Positions 48,563 to 58,182 of a stretch of DNA of 64,000 nt are shown here, in pieces (positions within the stretch are counted from its first letter, which is position 1; the number at the start of each line of letters is the position of its first letter). The DNA is taken from assembly GCF_013626205.1 (NCBI RefSeq), contig NZ_QHJE01000001.1, positions 1,240,001 to 1,304,000 on the forward strand, in the 5' to 3' direction. The DNA comes from Hyphomicrobium methylovorum (GTDB lineage Bacteria; Pseudomonadota; Alphaproteobacteria; Rhizobiales; Hyphomicrobiaceae). The notes beneath the pieces were generated by a model. The model was given only the letters and a program-made list of their open reading frames with translations, did no database searches and had not been told where the DNA came from. The position numbers and the translations under genes were made by a program.

Positions 48563-49307
48563 GCAGCTTTCGCCTCTTGGTCAAATCCGTAATTTCCGGG
48601 GAATCGATGCCCTCGGGTCGGCGTTCCTCGCCGACGATCTTGCCGTCTTCGATGCGCACGACGCGATCCGCATAACCCAGCGTTCGTGGGTCGTGCGTGA
48701 CGGCCAATACGCTTCGGCCTTGCTCCTTGGCGATGCGCGCCAGGAGCGCCATGACCGCGTGGCCGTTCTCACTGTCGAGAGCAGCCGTCGGTTCGTCCGC
48801 GAGCACGATCGAGGGTGAACTCGCGATAGCGCGCGCAACCGCGACACGCTGCTGTTCACCGCCGGACAGATTACGCGGGTAGTTCGTGAGACGATGTCCG
48901 AGACCGACTTCGCGCAAAACTTCTTCAGAACGGCTTGTTGCGGCGAAGCCTTTGACGCCACGGACGTCGAGAGCGATGCGCACGTTCTCGAGAGCGTTGA
49001 GCGTCGGAAACAGATTGTAAGACTGGAAGATGAACCCGATGTGATCGCGGCGAACCTTGGCGAGCGCCTCAGCGGACAGGCCTTCGATCGATTCACCGGC
49101 GATTTTGATCGACCCCGATGTCGGCTTCAGGATGCAGCCAAGGATCGACAGAAGCGTGGTTTTGCCGGAGCCCGACGGACCCATCAGCAGGGTCAACTCG
49201 CCGGGGACCAAATCAAGCGATACGCCTTTGACGGCGACCACCAAGCCAGCCCCGGAGCCGAGCTCTTTGACGATGTTTTCGGCGCGTAGCGCGGGAGTGA
49301 TTGTCAT
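48555..49307 (-). CDS. ABC exporter ATP-binding protein (DevA-like)
   Basis: Powers the exporter. Walker A GPSGSGKTT near residue 43, signature LSGGEQQRVAVARAI, Walker B IVLADEPTAALDS and H-loop VLAVTHDPR are all intact; the Q-loop is FIFQSYNLFPTL. It belongs to the LolD/MacB-like family. ATG 49307 overlaps the permease stop by 4 bases (ATGA); upstream in-frame starts lie inside that gene. Confidence 0.95.
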   Translation of the reverse strand: MTITPALRAENIVKELGSGAGLVVAVKGVSLDLVPGELTLLMGPSGSGKTTLLSILGCILKPTSGSIKIAGESIEGLSAEALAKVRRDHIGFIFQSYNLFPTLNALENVRIALDVRGVKGFAATSRSEEVLREVGLGHRLTNYPRNLSGGEQQRVAVARAIASSPSIVLADEPTAALDSENGHAVMALLARIAKEQGRSVLAVTHDPRTLGYADRVVRIEDGKIVGEERRPEGIDSPEITDLTKRRKLHA

Positions 49308-50434
49308 CTGGAAAATACCGTAGCCGGATCTATTTTTGTGACTTTCACGATGGCCGAAAGCGCAGAGATGGCACACATGAACAGCGTCAATGCGAACAAC
49401 CAGAACGCGAGCCCTGGCGTCATCACGAGCGGCAACGACGAATTCTTACTCGCGTAGAGTATGACTAGCGCGATTGACATTCCTAAAACGTAACCAATCA
49501 AGGCGCTGAGCCCGGCCTGGGCCAGGATCACCTTATGAATATAGGCTTTCGAGGACCCGAGAGCGCGCAAAGTCGCGAACTCGTGAATATGGTCCTTCGT
49601 GCTCGAATAGAGCGTCTGAGCGACGATGACGGTTCCGACGAGGCTGCCCAGGATGGCGCCGCCAATCAGCGCCAAGCCGGCACCCGTTCTGAACAGCCAT
49701 TGCGTCAAGCTGCGGCTCTCAAATTCGTCCTTCGTCAAAACATCCGCTGAATCGAGGCGATGCGAGAGATCGGTTTTGACGCTCTGGATGTTGGCGCCGG
49801 GCGCGAGCTTCACGAGCAGGAACGTCGACCGGTCTTCCGGCGCGCCGAGCAACTGGCGAGCGCGGTTCAATGTCGTATAGGCGTAAGGCGATTGCGTGAA
49901 TGAGCGGATGCCTTCCGTCAGGGCGCGGATCTTGACGCGACCTTCGGCGGCTTGCGCGGTGTCTCCGATGCCATGCACGCCGAGTTCGCCGAGGTAGCTC
50001 CGGTCGACCGCAATCGCATCGGGTGATTTGATGTCTTCAAGAGTGCCTTCAGACAGAGACCACGGCACCAAACCCTGATCGTCAGCATCGGCACCAACGA
50101 GCACGACGCGCGACGAGCCTCCCGAGGGCTTACGCCACTCCGCGAATGCAACCACCAGCGGCACTACGGAACGAACGCCCGGTGTCGCCAACGCCTGATG
50201 ACGCTCACGATCCGTGAGCAGAACACCGCCGTCCTCGAAGCTCTTTGCGCCATAAGTTGTAACGATAAGGTCGGCGTTGGAGTGGGCGATGTTCGCCGTT
50301 ATCATTCGGCTCGAACCCAGGTACAGGCCAAGCTGAACTGCAACGAGCACGATCGAAAAAAGAATACCAATCAGCGTAACGGCAAGACGCACTCGGTCAT
50401 GCAGCAAATTGCGGAGAGCGAGAGTGAAAACCAT
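49304..50434 (-). CDS. FtsX-like ABC permease (DevC-like)
   Basis: Membrane subunit of 376 residues with an N-terminal helix (LAVTLIGILFSIVLVAVQLGLYLG), a periplasmic MacB-type domain, and a C-terminal FtsX domain with three helices (LALIGGAILGSLVGTVIVAQTLY, LSALIGYVLGMSIALVILYAS and LAFWLFALTLFMCAISALSAIVKV). The conserved FATLRALGSSKAYIHKVIL coupling helix is present. First gene of the exporter operon. In the 262 bases upstream, AGTTC and GAACT form a weak inverted repeat and CCTCC-CGT-GGAGG a small palindrome. Confidence 0.92.
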   Translation of the reverse strand: MVFTLALRNLLHDRVRLAVTLIGILFSIVLVAVQLGLYLGSSRMITANIAHSNADLIVTTYGAKSFEDGGVLLTDRERHQALATPGVRSVVPLVVAFAEWRKPSGGSSRVVLVGADADDQGLVPWSLSEGTLEDIKSPDAIAVDRSYLGELGVHGIGDTAQAAEGRVKIRALTEGIRSFTQSPYAYTTLNRARQLLGAPEDRSTFLLVKLAPGANIQSVKTDLSHRLDSADVLTKDEFESRSLTQWLFRTGAGLALIGGAILGSLVGTVIVAQTLYSSTKDHIHEFATLRALGSSKAYIHKVILAQAGLSALIGYVLGMSIALVILYASKNSSLPLVMTPGLAFWLFALTLFMCAISALSAIVKVTKIDPATVFSR

Positions 50435-50696
50435 TGGTCTGCCGAATCTCGTTGTTGTGCGGGTTGGGCGGGGTCAACCTTCCCAGCAATGCTGCATAGG
50501 TGACGGCGCCGGGAACGTGAGTTCGTATAGCTCTAAACTAGAACTTCTACTACCTCCCGTGGAGGACGCAGAATAACGCGGTCTGCCTTAAATCTGCTGC
50601 GGCAAAGTAATCTGGTGATGATCCTGATCGCGTCTTAGCGACATGTTTAATAATTGGCTCCAATGTTTGGCCGTTTTCGGGATCTAGGGGTGCGTC

Positions 50697-51398
50697 ATGT
50701 CAATTTCTGATCTGCGGTTATTTGTCATGCGTTCGATCGATAAAGGCGTTTCGCGCTCTCTGCTTCGCTCAGCGGCCATTGCCGCGGGCCTAGCTATATC
50801 CGCCACCCCCGGCTTGGCAGACCCTCGCGAAGTGGGTGTCTGGTACGACGATACCGGCAAGGGCGCGGTTAAAATCGAGGTCTGCACGCCGACCACGCTT
50901 TGCGGGAAGATCTATTGGCTTAAAGAGACGCGCAACGCGAAGGGCGCGCCTTTGACCGACCAGCACAATCCTGAGCCGTCCATGCGCAAGCGGACGATCT
51001 GCGGACTGCCCGTTATCGGCGATCTTAAGCAGCTCGCTGAAGGCGGCTTTGACGACGGTTGGGTCTATGACCCCAAGGAAGGCAAGTCTTACAGCGTCGC
51101 GATGGAACTCGTTGCTCCGGATAAGCTGAAGGTAACGGGCTATAAGGGCATGCGTTTCCTCGGCAAGTCTTTCATGTGGACTCGCGCTCCGGACGATCTG
51201 CCTTCGTGCGATGAACAGGCCGCGGGTCTTCCCGATGGCGCGGGCAAGAGCGCGGCAGCGCCCAAGGCTCACAACCAGGCAGCGGCCAAGAAAAAGCCCG
51301 GCGCGAGCGAATCCGCTTCGGCAGCCGGGCAAAAAAGCAAAGTGAAGAAGGACGCTCAGAAGGCGGCTACTCAGCCGCCCCCAGTTGCTTCGAACTAG
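50697..51398 (+). CDS. DUF2147 exported protein with Lys/Ala-rich tail
   Basis: Signal peptide region about 1-42 (SLLRSAAIAAGLAISATPGLA), then a DUF2147 domain: REVGVWYDDTGKGAVKIEVC, LCGKIYWLKETRNAKG and GWVYDPKEGKSYSVAMEL. The domain's beta-barrel resembles lipocalin-like proteins; its ligand is unknown. The last 50 residues are low-complexity Lys/Ala/Pro. Its end overlaps the convergent hydrolase gene by 32 bases, which is unusual but clear on both strands. Confidence 0.88.
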   Translation: MSISDLRLFVMRSIDKGVSRSLLRSAAIAAGLAISATPGLADPREVGVWYDDTGKGAVKIEVCTPTTLCGKIYWLKETRNAKGAPLTDQHNPEPSMRKRTICGLPVIGDLKQLAEGGFDDGWVYDPKEGKSYSVAMELVAPDKLKVTGYKGMRFLGKSFMWTRAPDDLPSCDEQAAGLPDGAGKSAAAPKAHNQAAAKKKPGASESASAAGQKSKVKKDAQKAATQPPPVASN

Positions 51399-52254
51399 AA
51401 GCAACATCTTTGCGACCCGCATTCTGAGCCTGGGCGGCAAGGATGCGATCGACGAATTCAACCGTGCGATCAACGACATAGCCGCGCTGACGGTCCAGCA
51501 TCACGAGGTGATAGCTGTCGTCGAGCACTGAGACTTCCACCATGCCGCCGAGCTTGCGCTGGAGTGCCATCGTATTCTTGATGTCGCTCTGATCGTCGTG
51601 GCGCGGATGGAAGATCAGCGTGTGGAGCTTCACCAGCCGGAGCATCGGCCGGACATTTCTCACGAGTGAGAAGAACTCATAGACCGTACCGCCACCGCGC
51701 ATCGTGATGTCGGCGGGAAGGTTGTCGCTGCCACGCATCGCTTCGAGAGCGAAGTTGCGGATGCGCTCATCCTTGATGCCATACGGCGCAGGTGTGCGGA
51801 ATTTGAAGAGTCGCGCTGTCCACTTGTCGGTGACGAGGTGGAAGAGGCGAATGATCTTAGGAATTGCCCAGCCGTTTACCGAGAGCGTCGGTGCGTAGAG
51901 CATAAGTCCGGAAATCTGATCTTGGCGATAAGCGGCGAGGCGCAGCGCCAAAATCGAACCTGCAGATGCGCCGCCGATGATGACGTTATCGCACATGCCT
52001 TTCAGGTCATCGAAAGCCTTCGAAACCGACGCATACCAATCCTGCCAAGTGGAAAGACCGGAAACGTCCGTGCCGAAAGTCAGACCGGGCACTACGGGGC
52101 AATACACCGTCAATCCCTTGCGGGAGAGGGCGTGAGCCACAGACTTCATCTCTAATGGCGAGCCACCGAGCGAGTGCACCAGCAAAACGCCAGTTGATCC
52201 CCCACGGATAAATACGCTGCCACGAGGGCACTGAAATTGTTCTTTGATTTTCAT
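51367..52254 (-). CDS. alpha/beta hydrolase (carboxylesterase/lipase-like)
   Basis: Serine hydrolase resembling carboxylesterase Est30 and monoacylglycerol lipases. The oxyanion region is VLLVHSLGGSPLEM and the nucleophile elbow GGASAGSILAL. The catalytic Asp lies in IFHPRHDDQSD and His in DDSYHLVMLDRQR. It begins MKIKEQFQCPRGSVFIRGG and has no signal peptide, so it is probably cytoplasmic. A 20-residue polar tail overlaps the 3' end of the DUF2147 gene. Substrate unknown. Confidence 0.88.
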   Translation of the reverse strand: MKIKEQFQCPRGSVFIRGGSTGVLLVHSLGGSPLEMKSVAHALSRKGLTVYCPVVPGLTFGTDVSGLSTWQDWYASVSKAFDDLKGMCDNVIIGGASAGSILALRLAAYRQDQISGLMLYAPTLSVNGWAIPKIIRLFHLVTDKWTARLFKFRTPAPYGIKDERIRNFALEAMRGSDNLPADITMRGGGTVYEFFSLVRNVRPMLRLVKLHTLIFHPRHDDQSDIKNTMALQRKLGGMVEVSVLDDSYHLVMLDRQRGYVVDRTVEFVDRILAAQAQNAGRKDVASSSKQLGAAE

Positions 52255-52763
52255 TACCTACGTGCACTTGCTCTAATGAAATTCGAACGTTCTTTACGAC
52301 GCAGTGGCTAAGGATGCCAACGCAACTTTGTCGCGGCGCCGTAAGCTTCAGAACCTCTCAGAACAATCCCTACCTAAGAAATAGTTTTCGAAAGTTATTA
52401 CGAACCTGCTGAAAACGCCATACCTTTCGAAACCGGCATAAGGCGGATTGGTAAACGATATCCTGATGCCAACAGCGTCGATACGGCGCGAACTTTTTAC
52501 ATGATGTTGCAATGCGGCAAGAGCTGGGTTTTCCCGTGCGGCACATGCGCCTTCATCCGAAGGCGATAGGTCTAAGACCTACTCCTTACGGAAGAATTCG
52601 TTGCGACAATTGAATGTAACAACGCGCCGCGCCCGCAAGAGCGCACCCCGCAAGGCGTAGCGGTGGACTGACAATGCCAGCCACTGTTCGTCCGTAATCG
52701 TCACGTTATAATCAGCGTGAAAATTCGGATGCGCCGAATGCTATCCATGCGGATCCCGTCGAC
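52255..52763. other. repeat-rich intergenic region
   Basis: This 509-base gap between divergent genes holds two copies of the palindrome TTTCGAAA (52386-52393 and 52425-52432), a perfect 7-bp hairpin with a 4-base loop (52548-52565), and TAGGTC-TAA-GACCTA (52567-52581) immediately after it. A perfect TATAAT lies at 52707-52712, 51 bases before the next gene, but its -35 is poor. No gene is seen. Confidence 0.6.
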
Positions 52764-54575
52764 GTGACCTTTGCGCTGCGCTTTCCGATCACTGTCCTCA
52801 GTCTCGCTGCTCTCCTCTCGAGCCAACTGCCCATCGCGGCGGTGCTGGCGGCGCCCATCAGCCGTGGTGACTACGAAGCGTGCCAGGCGCGCGACGATGC
52901 AGGCCTCAAGGCGGCCGTAACGACAATCGTTGCCGACGCGATCACGAACGGCACCAAGTCCATCGACTACCGAGCATTGGTCGCTGAACAGTGGCGCATA
53001 CGAAATCTCGATCAGGTCATCGATACCCGGGTCGACATCGCCGTTGCAGAAGTGACGAACGAGACAAGCTGGACAGAACGGCTCAAGTCGCTCGCGGATA
53101 CGGAAAAGTCGCAACAACTCGCGACGATGGTTGCCGAGCGCGTCTATCACTCCGATGCCGTGAAATCGGCAATCGAAGATTTGGCGACGGGCGTTGCCAA
53201 GGAAGTCGGCAAGAGCATCGAATTCGCAAGCACGGACGCAACCAGCTCATTGCTGCAATGCCTGCAGGCGTTCGTGGGGCCGCGCTATGGCGGAGCGGTT
53301 GCTGGGGCGCTCGCCGGTGACGCCAGCAAGGATGTTAAGCTCAATCCGAACACTGGTTCGGGCGATATCTCCGCTGGCTCTATGCTGGAGAAGTCTAGCA
53401 GCGGCCTCGCTGGAGCAACGATCCTGATCGTGCGCCGTCAGCTCGCCAACCTGGCCCAGCGCGTTGGTCAGCGGATCCTCGGCAGCATCCTTTCCCGTCT
53501 TGTTTCCGTGGTTGCCGGAGGCGTTGGGCTGGTTCTGATCGCCAAAGACCTCTGGGATTTCCGCAATGGCGTCTTGCCGATCATCGCCACCGAAATGAAG
53601 GCACCCGCGACGAAGGAGAAGGTGCAAGACGAACTGGCGACGATGCTGGGCAGCCAGATGCAGGAGCACGTGAAGGAGATTGCCTCGGCCGCTGCCGATC
53701 AGGTGGTCAATGTCTGGCAGACGTTCCGGCGCGCACATGCTCTGGTTCTCAAAATCGCAGACGAGAACGGCGAATTTCGAACCTTCCTCGACGGACTGGA
53801 CCCGCAGGCCCTGACGCGCCTCGACGAGGTCGTTTCCATACTTGTCGCGTCGGAGGGCGAAGGCGCCATCGTCCAGCGCCTTCATGACGGATCTCTCAAT
53901 CGCGCGGTTCATCTCATGCCTGCGGACGGGCTAGAGATCGCGCGCGACACGAAATCGATCTCGGCTGCGCTCGACTGGACGTCGCTCGCGGGTGACCGGC
54001 TGAGCAAAGTTCTCGGATATGAGTTGCATCGACGCATGTCGGCCAAGGATCTGACGAAATCCTCTCTCGATCGCATTCTCGCGCTTAACGATCGGGCGAC
54101 CATCATTAAGATCGCGAGTTTACCTCCTACGGCGCGGGACGCTCTTTTCCGGCTGGACACCAACGACCTCAATTCGCTTTTGCGAACGCTTTCCGAGGAC
54201 GAGCTGCGATCTCTCGCGGGTTATCTCGACGGCTTGAAGCCGCAGCCTCGCGATCGCGTGCTGAAGGCAGTGGCTGAAAGCCCGGCGAAAATGCAGGTGC
54301 TGGCCTCCCAGTCGGTTCGGGAGAGAATTATCGCCAGCCAGGATCAGACGGCCGCTGCTGACATGATGCTGACCCCGGCGAAGGGGTTTTCTCCCCGACC
54401 ATTCTTCAACGATGCACAGCTTGTCTGGGATGGCCGCGTCGAACCGCTTTTGCTTTGGGACAAACATCCGAAGGCTTTGGCGGTGCTTGGATTTTTCGCG
54501 CTCATCATCCTGCTGTGGTTTGCACGCCTGTTCCGGCCGAAGCGGCGATCTGGCGAACCCGCCGTAGGCAGTTGA
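52764..54575 (+). CDS. unrecognised 603-residue membrane protein
   Basis: Starts at GTG 52764; no strong ribosome site. A signal peptide or anchor covers about 1-30 (ITVLSLAALLSSQLPIAAVL). Then come helical regions, a hydrophobic segment (SILSRLVSVVAGGVGLVLIA) near residues 240-260, a long helical part with leucine-rich spacing, and a C-terminal membrane helix (ALAVLGFFALIILLWFARLF) with a basic tail. No motif is recognised. The architecture, with much of the protein between membrane segments, suggests an envelope or trans-membrane scaffold. Confidence 0.8.
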   Translation: MTFALRFPITVLSLAALLSSQLPIAAVLAAPISRGDYEACQARDDAGLKAAVTTIVADAITNGTKSIDYRALVAEQWRIRNLDQVIDTRVDIAVAEVTNETSWTERLKSLADTEKSQQLATMVAERVYHSDAVKSAIEDLATGVAKEVGKSIEFASTDATSSLLQCLQAFVGPRYGGAVAGALAGDASKDVKLNPNTGSGDISAGSMLEKSSSGLAGATILIVRRQLANLAQRVGQRILGSILSRLVSVVAGGVGLVLIAKDLWDFRNGVLPIIATEMKAPATKEKVQDELATMLGSQMQEHVKEIASAAADQVVNVWQTFRRAHALVLKIADENGEFRTFLDGLDPQALTRLDEVVSILVASEGEGAIVQRLHDGSLNRAVHLMPADGLEIARDTKSISAALDWTSLAGDRLSKVLGYELHRRMSAKDLTKSSLDRILALNDRATIIKIASLPPTARDALFRLDTNDLNSLLRTLSEDELRSLAGYLDGLKPQPRDRVLKAVAESPAKMQVLASQSVRERIIASQDQTAAADMMLTPAKGFSPRPFFNDAQLVWDGRVEPLLLWDKHPKALAVLGFFALIILLWFARLFRPKRRSGEPAVGS

Positions 54576-54696
54576 GCCTCAGTCAGCGGCGAACTTTCCA
54601 CATACAAAGCAGCAGTGCTTGTCCCTCGGCGCAGCCTGCCTGCTATAAGGATTCGCCATCAGCGGACGATCCGCTGAGCCAACGTGGGGGGCGAAC

Positions 54697-54912
54697 ATGG
54701 CTATTCGACTTCGTAGTGAGGAGGGAGTTCGGGATATGGGTTTGAAAGCACCGGGCATCGTAACGTTCATGATCTCGGTTATCTTGACCGTCGTCGTTTT
54801 GATGTCTCAATGGTTCGGCGCGAATATTCCAGGTCTGACGGGCAATGAAGCCTGGGCGCTGCTTGCCTCGTACCTCATCCTGATGCTGGGCTGCATGGTT
54901 CGCGGAATGTAA
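54697..54912 (+). CDS. small two-span membrane protein
   Basis: ATG 54697 has GGGGGG five bases upstream; ATG 54736 (GGGAG eight bases before it) would shorten the protein to 58 residues. Two hydrophobic helices (FMISVILTVVVLMSQWFG and WALLASYLILMLGCMVRGM) are joined by an ANIPGLTGNE turn. No family recognised. Confidence 0.6.
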   Translation: MAIRLRSEEGVRDMGLKAPGIVTFMISVILTVVVLMSQWFGANIPGLTGNEAWALLASYLILMLGCMVRGM

Positions 54913-55044
54913 GCGCGACGTGTTCGGGGTGTTGCCCACCGTCGGTGTTGGAATTCGGCGAGATCATGTTCGACGATGTGCGCTCGTGTCGCGCGGCAAC
55001 CGGCGGAATGGAGCGGCATCATAGGGCTCTCTATCGATCAGACA

Positions 55045-55287
55045 ATGACCAGCGAAATGCCTCAGACATTTGCCCGGCGCGCGCGCCATTCATCGAAGGC
55101 CATCATGGCTGCCGTTGCGCTTACGCTTGCGGGGCTGGCGGCGCTGGCGCTTACCGCGCGGGAAACGACACAGACCGCAGTGAAGACACTGGGGCCGGTT
55201 TCGTTAGACCCTACGTTGGAATTTGCGCCAGTGCATTCGCAGCGGCAGGGCCCCGGTTTAGACCTCGTTCCGGTCGTCAACCGCTAA
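55045..55287 (+). CDS. small hypothetical membrane protein
   Basis: A possible 80-codon gene, MTSEMPQTFARRARHSSK, then a hydrophobic helix (IMAAVALTLAGLAALAL) and a polar tail. The frame is open from 54976. Its last 30 bases overlap the convergent pabB gene. No clear ribosome site. It could be spurious. Confidence 0.4.
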   Translation: MTSEMPQTFARRARHSSKAIMAAVALTLAGLAALALTARETTQTAVKTLGPVSLDPTLEFAPVHSQRQGPGLDLVPVVNR

Positions 55288-57162
55288 GCGCGGCACCAGC
55301 GGCTCAGCGCGCATGAGGCCGCGCACCGAATTCCCCAGATAGATATTCCCCGGGCCATTCAGGTCCTGCACGGTCAGCTTGGCTTCGACTGCCTTGCCGT
55401 CATCCAAAAGCGCCGCGCGCAACGTGCCGGGCAACACACCCGCCGCAAGACGTGGCGTCAGCAGCTTGCCGTCGCGCTCCAGGAAGATCGTTGTGCGACT
55501 GCCTTCGGTCAGCTCGCCATTCTCATTGAGATAGATCACCTCGTCGGCGCCGAGCGTTTCCGAGAAGTGCTTCCATTCCCGATCGTAGAGATCGCGGCGC
55601 GTGGACTTGTGATACAAAAACAGATCGGTGCTGTTCACTCGGCTATCCGAGATAACGTAGCGCATTACGCTGTCCGGCGGCGTTGCCGGTTGTGGCGTCG
55701 CCGTTACCGTTAGCCCGCCGTCCTCATCGAGCAGCAAGCGAACACGGAGCCGCTCGTTCGGATTTTCAGCGACAGCACGATCGATCGCATCGTTCACTCG
55801 CTCGGCATCGAACACGAAACCGAAATACGTTGCCGATGCCGCAAGACGCGCGAGATGGTAGCCGCGCAGCCAGATCCCTGCTCCGGGCTCATGAAGCATC
55901 GTCTCGATCAAATCGAAGCGGCGCACCGGGTCGGTCAGAAACTTCATCTTCAACAAGCACTCGGCGTACTCTTTGACGCCGTCGGAATCGGCAACAATAC
56001 CTGAGCCGATTCCCATCTCTCCGGCGCCCTTGCGGTCGATCACCGCGGTGCGGATCGCAACGTTGAAGAGGCCGCGGCCGTCCGGCGAAAAGCGGCCGAT
56101 CGCGCCGCAGTAGATTCCGCGCGCTTCGGTTTCGAGTTCGCGGATCAATTCCATGGCGCGAATTTTTGGCGCGCCCGTAACGGAGCCCGGCGGGAAAATC
56201 GCTTTCAGGATATCGGCGAGGCCGATGCCGGATTTGAGATCGGCACGCACTCCGGACGTCATCTGATGCAGCGTCTTGAAGGTTTCGACCGTGAACAGAT
56301 CGGTGACGGAAACCGATCCGAGTTCGGCGATGCGCCCGAGATCGTTGCGCATCAAATCGACAATCATCAGATTTTCGGCGCGGTTCTTGATGTCCTTCGA
56401 AAGCGCACGGCGAACTTCTGCGTCCGCCTCTTGCGTACCGGCTCTCGGCGCGGTGCCTTTCATCGGGCGCGTTTCAATCTCGGTGCCGCTCTGCTTGATG
56501 AAGAGCTCGGGCGAAGCCGAAAGAATCGTAACGTCGCCCGTGTCGACCAGTCCGGCGTAAAGAACGCGCTGCTTCAGGCGGAGATCGCGATAGAGCGCCA
56601 GCGGCGAGCCCGCGAGCTTGAACTTCGCCTTGAACGTCAGGTTCAGCTGATAGATGTCGCCGCTTCTGATGTTGTTTTGAACTTCGGCGAAGCGCTTCAA
56701 GTATGAGCCGCTGTCCCAGCTATGGGCCAGTTCGCCGAGTGTCGGCGTGCCGATCGCCTCGTCGTTCAGCCATGCCTGGACTTCCGAGCCGCGCAGTCCG
56801 CGCGGTGACGAATACAAGCCGAACCAGAGAAGCGGCACTTTGCGGTTCGCCGGCAAAAGCGACGCGAGGCGCGGCTCCAGCAGGTAGCCCAGTTCATATG
56901 AGAAGAAACCCGCGGCGTGGAGACCGCGCGCGAGACCGGCTGTCAGCGAAGCCACCGCGGCATCGACTTCGGCCGGCGTATCCGCGCGAACGATCTCGAC
57001 CGGATGCTCGAACAATTCGGACACCGCTTCGAGGCTCGTGCTGTTGTCGAGCAGAACGAATCCCTCGGCCAGCGCGGGTGTCGCGCTTCTGGAGCGGTTC
57101 GGGGTACTGGGGCTTGCGCCTAGTGACGCGCGGCCACTGAAATCATTCGATGAGGTTGGCAT
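55258..57162 (-). CDS. pabB: aminodeoxychorismate synthase-lyase fusion (PabB-PabC)
   Basis: Makes p-aminobenzoate for folate. The N-terminal 420 residues are the chorismate-binding PabB module: ETRPMKGTAPRAGTQEAD, NLMIVDLMRNDLGRIA and FPPGSVTGAPKIRAMELI. The C-terminal 200 residues are a PLP aminotransferase class IV domain (4-amino-4-deoxychorismate lyase, PabC), including YHKSTRRDLYD with the likely lysine and NENGELTEGSRTTIFLE. A fused PabB-PabC is common in alphaproteobacteria. The first 30 residues are low-complexity. PabA is not in the window. Confidence 0.94.
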   Translation of the reverse strand: MPTSSNDFSGRASLGASPSTPNRSRSATPALAEGFVLLDNSTSLEAVSELFEHPVEIVRADTPAEVDAAVASLTAGLARGLHAAGFFSYELGYLLEPRLASLLPANRKVPLLWFGLYSSPRGLRGSEVQAWLNDEAIGTPTLGELAHSWDSGSYLKRFAEVQNNIRSGDIYQLNLTFKAKFKLAGSPLALYRDLRLKQRVLYAGLVDTGDVTILSASPELFIKQSGTEIETRPMKGTAPRAGTQEADAEVRRALSKDIKNRAENLMIVDLMRNDLGRIAELGSVSVTDLFTVETFKTLHQMTSGVRADLKSGIGLADILKAIFPPGSVTGAPKIRAMELIRELETEARGIYCGAIGRFSPDGRGLFNVAIRTAVIDRKGAGEMGIGSGIVADSDGVKEYAECLLKMKFLTDPVRRFDLIETMLHEPGAGIWLRGYHLARLAASATYFGFVFDAERVNDAIDRAVAENPNERLRVRLLLDEDGGLTVTATPQPATPPDSVMRYVISDSRVNSTDLFLYHKSTRRDLYDREWKHFSETLGADEVIYLNENGELTEGSRTTIFLERDGKLLTPRLAAGVLPGTLRAALLDDGKAVEAKLTVQDLNGPGNIYLGNSVRGLMRAEPLVPRLAVDDRNEV

Positions 57163-57300
57163 GCCTGCTTCTAGCCCGACTGCCGCGCGATTGCCACTTA
57201 AACGGTCGTCGGAAGCAGCCCGCAGAGCGTCGTGCTTATGGCCTAACGCGGCGACGGCTGCGTCACGTTTGCAGATGACCGCGCGATCTCTCCGCAGTTC

Positions 57301-57432
57301 CGTGACAACCGTACAGAAAAACTGTCACGAGGGGTTCCCACGCGCTCGAATTATGCTATAGCCGCGACTTGGGCCGCTCGGAGACGAGCGGCCTTGCTTA
57401 TCCGGACGGGCCGAACGCTTCAGCGTCGGTCC
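57301..57432 (+). promoter_or_regulatory. hairpin cluster upstream of the initiator tRNA
   Basis: Three hairpins lie within 132 bases: CGTGACA/TGTCACG (57301-57329, 15-base loop); GGCCGCTCG with GAGA loop and CGAGCGGCC (57372-57393), a perfect 9-bp stem with a GNRA tetraloop; and GGGCCGAACGC/GCGTCGGTCC (57408-57432) with one bulged A, ending 6 bases before the tRNA. This could be a structured leader, a small RNA, or a processing signal. A TATGCT-like -10 lies at 57352. Confidence 0.5.
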
Positions 57433-57438
57433 AGGTGA

Positions 57439-57515
<77 letters not shown>

Positions 57516-57696
57516 AACTCAAAAGCCAATAAAGTAAGTTATTTTTAGCGAGTTGCATCCGCTTGGCGACAAGGCGGAAAATCTGCGCCGTGGCGAATCC
57601 GTGGCAAAAGATCAGCTCAAAGCCTGTCCGAAGCCCTCTTCGTGAACTTCAGCAAATCACCGACACTTGGCTCTCGCTCTTATGGGAGGCGTGTAC

Positions 57697-58182
57697 ATGG
57701 CGCGGGCTACAATTGGAAAAGCGAAGTCGCTTGCAGACCAATGGAAGGCCCAGCGCGAAGAGCACGACAACGCACCGAGCGCGGCATACTTCGGTGATGC
57801 GGACGCTTACGATCTGATCGCCATGTGGAAGAGCGGTAAGAACTTCGACGGCAAGAAGCTGACGCGGCGCGAGTTCGGTTGTCTTGTGGAACGCTGGGTT
57901 GAAGTGTTCGGTGATCTGCCTGCCAGTAGCGGCGAGGCTGTGGCCGACAGCGCGACCGAGCACGTTGCGCCTTTACCCGAGCCCGCCGACGACACGATGC
58001 TGCGAGTAGATGACGTCGTGCGCCTCACCGGCCTTTCGCATTCGACCATCAAGCGCATGATCAGCGATGGCCGCTTCCCCAAGCACTTGCGCATCGGAGA
58101 ACGGGCGAAGGGCTGGCTCGCACGCGATGTGAAGGCGTGGATCGAAGCGCTGAACGAACAACGGCGCCGCCCTCGCCAGTAG
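57697..58182 (+). CDS. AlpA-type regulator / excisionase-like protein
   Basis: First gene after the tRNA. ATG 57697 follows GGGAGG by seven bases. The N-terminal 100 residues (MARATIGKAKSLADQWKAQ..) match no family I know. The C-terminal 60 residues form an AlpA/MerR-like winged helix: MLRVDDVVRLTGLSHSTIKRM followed by GRFPKHLRIGERAKGWLARD. Such proteins activate prophage or island integrase/excision genes. The fused N-terminal part makes it larger (161) than typical AlpA. No integrase gene is in view. Confidence 0.82.
   Translation: MARATIGKAKSLADQWKAQREEHDNAPSAAYFGDADAYDLIAMWKSGKNFDGKKLTRREFGCLVERWVEVFGDLPASSGEAVADSATEHVAPLPEPADDTMLRVDDVVRLTGLSHSTIKRMISDGRFPKHLRIGERAKGWLARDVKAWIEALNEQRRRPRQ

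Noticed and set aside
57516-57696. Integrase gene between the tRNA and the AlpA-type gene
   Set aside because: Only 181 bases are available and no recombinase motif is seen on either strand.
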